Positions 41,807-46,355 of a DNA stretch of 46,355 nucleotides are shown in pieces. Source of the stretch: Clostridia bacterium (lineage in GTDB: Bacteria > Bacillota > Peptococcia > DRI-13 > SV3-B141); NCBI GenBank assembly GCA_018433015.1, contig JAHDSB010000040.1:1-46355 (forward strand). Direction: 5' to 3'. Made by a program: the position numbers and the translations under genes. The first letter of the stretch is position 1; the number at the start of each line of letters is the position of its first letter. The notes below the pieces were generated by a model. It had not been told where the DNA came from. It did not search any database and saw only the letters and a list, made by a program, of their open reading frames with translations.

Positions 41807-42205
41807 ATGGTTGGGATAATATTAGTTACTCATGGCAAGTTTTCTCAAGAAATTCTTAAAAGTGCAGAACTTATCCTAGGGAAACAAGAAAATGTAGTTA
41901 CACTGGGTCTTAATCATGGTGATAGTATAGAGCAACTAAAAGATGATGTGCGTAAAGCAATAGATAAATTGGAAAAAGGAGCAGGAGTTTTAGTATTGAC
42001 TGATTTGTTTGGCGGAAGCCCTACAAATGTAACGGCTGCTAGTATGAAAGAAAAAAATTTCGAGTGTCTAACTGGATTAAATATGCCCATGCTTATTGAA
42101 GCTTTTTCCAGCAGATCAACTTGTTCATTAGAAGAATTAACAAAAAAATGTAGAGAAGCAGGGATTTTTGGTATAAAAAACTTAAGCAAAGAACTGCATT
42201 TGTAG
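41807..42205 (+). CDS. PTS mannose/fructose-family IIA component
   Basis: 132 residues with GGAAAGGAG upstream. IILVTHGKFSQEIL carries the phosphorylated H9 of the mannose-type IIA domain, and LTDLFGGSPTNVTA is the conserved second motif. It takes phosphate from HPr and passes it to the separate IIB protein. First gene after the sigma-54 promoter. The presence of separate IIA and IIB chains matches LevD/LevE rather than the fused ManX. Confidence 0.93.
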   Translation: MVGIILVTHGKFSQEILKSAELILGKQENVVTLGLNHGDSIEQLKDDVRKAIDKLEKGAGVLVLTDLFGGSPTNVTAASMKEKNFECLTGLNMPMLIEAFSSRSTCSLEELTKKCREAGIFGIKNLSKELHL

Positions 42206-42223
42206 AAGAGAGGAGGTGGAAGC

Positions 42224-42700
42224 ATGGCAAAAATAGTGTTAACAAGAATTGATGATAGGCTTATTCATGGACAGGTAATGACAGCGTGGCTCAATTATAC
42301 GGGAGCCAACAGAATAGTTATTGTTGATGACATAGTAGCCAAAGATGAATTTATTATTTCAATTTTAAAAATGGCGGTTCCTGCGGGCATAAAGGTAAAT
42401 ATTTATGATATTACTAAAGCAGTTACTAAATTCCAAGAAGAGAAAGAAACTAATGACAAAATAATAATACTTGTTAAGACTCCTCAGACTGTCTATTCCC
42501 TATTAGAAAAAGGTTTAGAGATTAAGAACCTCAATGTAGGTGGAATGGGTGCACAACCCGGAAGAAAAAAATTATATCGGAATATTTCTGCTTCAGATGA
42601 AGAAAAAGAAATTTTCAAAAAACTAATAGCAAAAGGTATTGAGACTACAATAAGAATTATTCCAGATAACAAAGAAGTGAAGGTAGATAAATTATTATAA
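42224..42700 (+). CDS. PTS mannose/fructose/sorbose-family IIB component
   Basis: 158 residues, AGGAGG upstream. TRIDDRLIHGQVMTAW contains the active-site H15 of the mannose-type IIB. VGGMGAQPGRKKLYRNISAS is the conserved C-terminal block. It transfers phosphate to the incoming sugar at the IIC/IID complex. Confidence 0.93.
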   Translation: MAKIVLTRIDDRLIHGQVMTAWLNYTGANRIVIVDDIVAKDEFIISILKMAVPAGIKVNIYDITKAVTKFQEEKETNDKIIILVKTPQTVYSLLEKGLEIKNLNVGGMGAQPGRKKLYRNISASDEEKEIFKKLIAKGIETTIRIIPDNKEVKVDKLL

Positions 42701-42720
42701 AAAAGAAAGGGGGATTTTTT

Positions 42721-43494
42721 ATGGAGATAAAACTGTGGCAAGCTTTTTTAGTTGGTGTCATTTACTATTTAGGGACAGTAGGTACCCCTTGGCTTACTTT
42801 ACTGGGAAGTATAAGTGTTTTATATAAACCTTTAGTGGCAGGAACATTAGTAGGTGTAGTTTTGGGAGACCCAGTCACCGGTTGTATTATAGGTGCTAGC
42901 ATAAACCTTCCATACATAGCTTTTATATCTGCCGGAGGTACAGTACCGGTTGATCCGGGATTAGCAGGTTCGCTGGGAACGGCTTTAGCTTTAGCAGCGG
43001 GTGTGGAACCTTCTGTAGCTGTTACCTTAGCCATACCTTTAGGACTTTTAGGTACATTAATATGGGTTGCTCATATGACTGTGGATGTCTTTTTCGTTCA
43101 TATGGCTGATAAAGCCGCAGAAGAAGGAGATTTAGACCGAATTTGTTTCTTACACATCGTTCCTCCGCAAATAGTTATGTTTCTTATTACAGTCATTCCC
43201 GTTACATTGGGCTCTTACTATGGTGTTGACCTTGTTAAATCAGTAGTAGATATCTTAGCAGGAAAGCCTTTACATATTTTATCTGTTATAGGTGGAATCT
43301 TACCTGCTTTAGGTATTGCTATGAACTTACGGGCTATTGGTAGAGCAGGAACAATACCTTTTTTCATTTTTGGCTTCTTATTAGCTGTTTATATGAAGTT
43401 AGATGTTATTACAATTGCTATTTTTGCTGCCATAATTGCCTATTTTTATACTAAATTGACCCAAGAGAAGGGAGTTGTAGCTGCTGATGAATAA
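42721..43494 (+). CDS. PTS mannose/fructose/sorbose-family IIC component
   Basis: 257 residues, mostly hydrophobic, AAAGGGGG upstream. GTLVGVVLGDPVTGCIIGASINLPYIAF and VDPGLAGSLGTALALAAGV are the typical ManY/LevF/AgaW motifs. It forms the membrane channel with IID. Its last 8 bases overlap the IID gene, implying coupled translation. Confidence 0.92.
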   Translation: MEIKLWQAFLVGVIYYLGTVGTPWLTLLGSISVLYKPLVAGTLVGVVLGDPVTGCIIGASINLPYIAFISAGGTVPVDPGLAGSLGTALALAAGVEPSVAVTLAIPLGLLGTLIWVAHMTVDVFFVHMADKAAEEGDLDRICFLHIVPPQIVMFLITVIPVTLGSYYGVDLVKSVVDILAGKPLHILSVIGGILPALGIAMNLRAIGRAGTIPFFIFGFLLAVYMKLDVITIAIFAAIIAYFYTKLTQEKGVVAADE

Positions 43495-44317
43495 TGACCA
43501 AGTAAAAAATAAACTGAGCAAAAAAGATGTAGTAAGAGCATTCTGGCGCTGGACTTTTTTCTCACATGCTAACTATAACTATGAGAGGCTTGAAGCTACT
43601 GGAGTAGTTCAGTCAATGGCTCCTATTTTTAAAAAGTTGTATGGAGATAATCAGGAAGAATTTAAAGCTGCCATCAAAAGACATATGCTGTTTTATAATA
43701 CTGAACCTCACTTTGGCGGTGTTATCAATGGTATGGTCATTGCTATGGAAGAAGAAAGGGCTAATGGGGCGCCTATTACTGATGAGGCTATAAATAGTGT
43801 TAAGACAGGTTTGATGGGACCCTTTGCTGGTATTGGAGATACTTTGTGGCAAGGAACGTTAACGCCTATATTGTTAGCTTTTGGTATCAGTTTAGGTATC
43901 CAAGGAAACTTGATGGGGCCAGTACTGTATACAGCCTTAATGTACGGAATCATGTTACCTTTAGCATATTTTATGTGGATGAAAGGTTATGAAGTAGGCC
44001 ATAAAGGAATCCAGAAAATACTGGGTGGCAATATCCTTAAAAGTGTTATTACGGGAGCCTCCGCTATGGGTGCTATGGTTTTAGGTGCACTTACGGCAAA
44101 TTTCGTTAAATTAGATAGTCCTCTAGTAATTACAATAGGTAAGGCATCGATAAACCTGCAGACTGATATACTTGATAAACTGCTTTTAAATTTATTACCT
44201 TTAGCTGTTACCTTAGGTACTTTATATTTATTGAAGACAAAACAGAAAAAAGCTACAGCTGTATTAGTATTTCTTATGGCTTTAGGTGCTTTGGGAGGAT
44301 TTATAGGACTATTTTAA
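43487..44317 (+). CDS. PTS mannose/fructose/sorbose-family IID component
   Basis: 276 residues. The conserved N-terminal RAFWRWTFFSHANYNYERLEATG, FYNTEPHFGGVINGMVIAMEE and VKTGLMGPFAGIGDTLWQGTLTPI blocks are all present and diagnostic of ManZ/LevG. C-terminal membrane helices follow. It completes a four-protein sugar transporter. Confidence 0.94.
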   Translation: MNNDQVKNKLSKKDVVRAFWRWTFFSHANYNYERLEATGVVQSMAPIFKKLYGDNQEEFKAAIKRHMLFYNTEPHFGGVINGMVIAMEEERANGAPITDEAINSVKTGLMGPFAGIGDTLWQGTLTPILLAFGISLGIQGNLMGPVLYTALMYGIMLPLAYFMWMKGYEVGHKGIQKILGGNILKSVITGASAMGAMVLGALTANFVKLDSPLVITIGKASINLQTDILDKLLLNLLPLAVTLGTLYLLKTKQKKATAVLVFLMALGALGGFIGLF

Positions 44318-44341
44318 TAATAAGAGGGGGAGGAACAGAAA

Positions 44342-45127
44342 ATGAAAAGAAGATGGCATAATATTTTCAAATCAGATAATCGTGCCTTGGTGTTAGCTAT
44401 GGACCATGGTATGTTTATGAATGTTGCGCAACAAGGGCTTAAAGATCCCAGAAAAGTAGTAAACAAAGCAGTTAGTGGAGGAATAGATGCAATCTTAACC
44501 ACATTCGGCACCGCTCAGCACTGTCAAAAAGAAATAGGAAATACAGGTTTGATTCTTAGAGTCGATGGTGGTACAAGCCAAATACATCCTAGTGGAAACG
44601 GCATGGATGAAGTTGTGAAGACATTTAATGTAGAAGATGCAATAAGAGTTGGAGCAGATGGAGTTATGTGTATGGGATTCGTGGGAACAGAATATGAAAA
44701 GACAGAACATTTAGCATATTTTGCATCCGAATGTAACAAATGGGGGTTAGTTTTTGCAGCTGAAATGATTCCGGGTGGGTTTAAATATCCGGACAAGACT
44801 ACTTTAGAAAATATAGCATTAGCCAATAGAATCGGTGCAGAGTACGGTGCTGACTTTGTTAAATCACCATTTGTAGGAGATGCAACAACATTTAAAGAGG
44901 TTATAGAAAGTTGTTATAAGCCAATCCTTGTATTAGGTGGGGGTAAAGTTAGAGATGATAGAGGTTTATTATCAATGGTAAAAAAAGCTATGCAAGCTGG
45001 AGCAAAAGGGGCTATAATTGGCAGAAGTATTTGGAGACATGAAAAAGTGGACAAAATTTGTGCAGCTCTAGCAAAAATTATTCATGAAGATGCTGATATA
45101 GAAACGGCTTTGAAAGAATTAGAATAG
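44342..45127 (+). CDS. Class I aldolase of the DhnA/LsrF family
   Basis: 261 residues, AGAGGGGGAGG upstream. RALVLAMDHGMFM near the start, AEMIPGGFKYPD, and the Schiff-base lysine region ADFVKSPFVGD (K174) followed by VLGGGKVRDDRG are the DhnA-type TIM-barrel aldolase pattern (archaeal-type fructose-1,6-bisphosphate aldolase, LsrF, ADH synthase). In a PTS operon it probably cleaves the phosphorylated sugar or its oxidised product to C3 units. The exact reaction cannot be told from sequence. Confidence 0.85.
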   Translation: MKRRWHNIFKSDNRALVLAMDHGMFMNVAQQGLKDPRKVVNKAVSGGIDAILTTFGTAQHCQKEIGNTGLILRVDGGTSQIHPSGNGMDEVVKTFNVEDAIRVGADGVMCMGFVGTEYEKTEHLAYFASECNKWGLVFAAEMIPGGFKYPDKTTLENIALANRIGAEYGADFVKSPFVGDATTFKEVIESCYKPILVLGGGKVRDDRGLLSMVKKAMQAGAKGAIIGRSIWRHEKVDKICAALAKIIHEDADIETALKELE

Positions 45128-45158
45128 TGTCACATTGCTGCTTAAGAGGAGGAGTAAC

Positions 45159-46208
45159 ATGTCTGAAAAAATAAAAGCAGGTGTATTTACTGATGTCGGT
45201 AATATAGAAATACTAGAATTAGAAAAGCCTAAACCAAGGGGCAATGAGATATTAGTAAAAATAAAAACCTGTGCTATTTGTACTTGGGAACAAAGAGTAT
45301 TTCAAGGTATAAACAAAGTAAAGTTTCCTTTCATTGGTGGTCATGAAACTGTGGGAGTAATAGAAGAATTGGGTGAGGACCTAAAGGATAGTAAATGGAA
45401 GGTAGGGGATAAAGTTGCACTAGGATTAATGCTAGCTTGTGGAGATTGTTATTATTGCAGAAAAGGCCAACACGGGAGTTGCGAGACCTTTAATCATGAA
45501 AATAAATTAAGAGGTTTTCCCTTCAGAGGTATGGGAGGGTTTTGTCAATATCAGCTAGTTGTGCCAGAGAATTTGTTTAAATTAAAGGAAGATCTACCCT
45601 GTGAAGTAGGAGCTTTTGCTGAACCCCTTTCTTGTGTAATTCATAGTATTGAAATGGCTAATATTGAAATAGGTAATGATGTAGCCATAATAGGGGCGGG
45701 AATGATGGGACTTCTTCATATTATATTAGCAAAAAGGCAAGGGGCTAGGGTATTGGTCTTTGAACCTAATGAAGAAAGGTTAAAGCTAGCTAAAAAATTA
45801 GGTGCAGATGCAGTAATAAATCCCAGTATAGATAATCCTGTTTCTAAAATTAAAGCATTGACTGAGGGTAGAGGTGCAGATGTAATCTTTAATACTACAG
45901 CTATTAGTAAAATTGCTGAACAAACAACAGAAATGGTCGCAAAATTAGGAAAAATCATTTTTTATAGTTCCTATCATCCTGATATTCCTATCAGTATAAG
46001 TCCTAACTGGCTACACAAAGAGTTAGTTAGCTTAATAGGAACTGCCAATTCTAATATGAAGGATTTTGAAAAATCATGTAAATTATTATCTGATAGAATT
46101 ATAGATCCTTCTCCCTTTATAAGCGATGTAGTGCCTTTTGAAGATATTGAAAAAGCTTTGAGAAGGTCTATTGAGCCTGGAACATTTAGAGTTATAATCA
46201 AGTTTTAA
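45159..46208 (+). CDS. Zinc-dependent medium-chain dehydrogenase (polyol dehydrogenase-like)
   Basis: 349 residues from ATG 45159, with GAGGAGG upstream; the frame opens 8 codons earlier. Catalytic zinc ligands C38/C41 region (TCAICTWEQ) and GGHETVGV (H62, E63), and structural zinc Cys94, 97, 100 and 108 (CGDCYYCRKGQHGSC) are visible. The Rossmann motif VAIIGAGMMGLLH binds NAD(P). Similar enzymes oxidise sugar alcohols or their phosphates. Last gene of the LevR operon, working with the aldolase on the PTS product; substrate unknown. Confidence 0.88.
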   Translation: MSEKIKAGVFTDVGNIEILELEKPKPRGNEILVKIKTCAICTWEQRVFQGINKVKFPFIGGHETVGVIEELGEDLKDSKWKVGDKVALGLMLACGDCYYCRKGQHGSCETFNHENKLRGFPFRGMGGFCQYQLVVPENLFKLKEDLPCEVGAFAEPLSCVIHSIEMANIEIGNDVAIIGAGMMGLLHIILAKRQGARVLVFEPNEERLKLAKKLGADAVINPSIDNPVSKIKALTEGRGADVIFNTTAISKIAEQTTEMVAKLGKIIFYSSYHPDIPISISPNWLHKELVSLIGTANSNMKDFEKSCKLLSDRIIDPSPFISDVVPFEDIEKALRRSIEPGTFRVIIKF

Positions 46209-46215
46209 TCAATGA

Positions 46216-46270
46216 AAAAAAGGGAGTGTTGCAAAACTACTTTTAAAGTAGTTAGCAGCCCTCCTTTTTT
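46216..46270 (+). terminator. Terminator of the PTS operon
   Basis: GGAG-T-GTTGC (46223-46232) pairs with GCAGC-C-CTCC (46255-46264) with one mismatch, flanked by an A-run and TTTTTT. Inside is a second perfect stem AACTACTT/AAGTAGTT. A strong intrinsic terminator starting about 10 bases after the dehydrogenase stop. Confidence 0.85.
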
Positions 46271-46285
46271 CTATATAAAATAAAT

Positions 46286-46326
46286 AAAACACCAGAGTAT
46301 TTAAGAAAAAACTTTTGGTGTTTTTT
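46286..46326. terminator. Second hairpin at the right end
   Basis: AAAACACCA (46286-46294) pairs with TGGTGTTTT (46316-46324), followed by TT. It could be a tandem terminator for the PTS operon or belong to a minus-strand gene outside the window. Confidence 0.65.
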
Positions 46327-46355
46327 GATTGCTGATTTTAGGCATAGTTTAATAA

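Overview
The window (46,355 bases, AT-rich) fits a Gram-positive, endospore-forming anaerobe of the class Clostridia, possibly Peptococcaceae-like. The signs are a complete gerABC-type germinant receptor operon, an S-layer-homology surface protein, strong AGGAGG ribosome binding sites with frequent GTG and TTG starts, ferredoxin-dependent 2-oxoacid oxidoreductase, butyrate kinase, and a LevR/sigma-54 controlled PTS. No tRNA, rRNA, complete insertion sequence or CRISPR array was recognised. The genus is an inference and cannot be settled from sequence reading alone.

Layout. (1) 1-3780: 3' part of a large S-layer-anchored surface protein with a beta-helix region, four near-identical 125-residue cadherin-like repeats and three SLH domains. 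(2) 3835-8915: an antimicrobial-peptide defence locus. A LanFEG-type ABC transporter plus YxeA is divergent from an OmpR-type regulator and sensor kinase, with an 11-bp-spaced direct repeat between them. (3) 8976-13309: a cupin gene, then a TPP riboswitch and terminator controlling ykoFEDC, an ECF-type transporter for thiamine precursor. (4) 13324-18154: gerA-gerB-gerC on the minus strand, an unknown tail-anchored acidic protein and a doubtful tiny ORF. (5) 18611-23802: a DUF4125 protein; an ECF sigma/anti-sigma/membrane-protein operon with its own ECF-like promoter; divergent to it a secreted beta-propeller protein and an IseA-like lipoprotein.

(6) 23871-33780: an acyl-CoA and 2-oxoacid energy-metabolism region. 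It holds buk-ptb, a degraded GntP permease remnant, an Lrp-family regulator, a 20-bp palindrome, a 31-residue membrane peptide, a sodium:solute symporter broken by a one-base frameshift, a four-subunit 2-oxoacid:ferredoxin oxidoreductase and a two-subunit ADP-forming acyl-CoA synthetase. The likely logic is uptake of an organic acid or amino-acid-derived 2-oxoacid, oxidative decarboxylation to acyl-CoA with reduction of ferredoxin, and ATP formation by the synthetase. (7) 33863-37428: a TAXI-type TRAP transporter operon (binding protein, DUF1850 protein, fused permease), convergent with region 6. (8) 37783-38636: an orphan Cas6-like gene. (9) 38775-46326: a LevR-type activator, a near-perfect -24/-12 promoter, a mannose-family PTS (IIA, IIB, IIC, IID), a class I aldolase and a zinc-dependent dehydrogenase. 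Together these look like a sugar or polyol catabolic operon of unknown substrate.

The most noteworthy points are the frameshifted symporter with its unannotated 31-residue companion, the GntP pseudogene, the orphan Cas6, the start codon buried in a 12-bp hairpin in the TRAP operon, and the unassigned LevR-controlled pathway.
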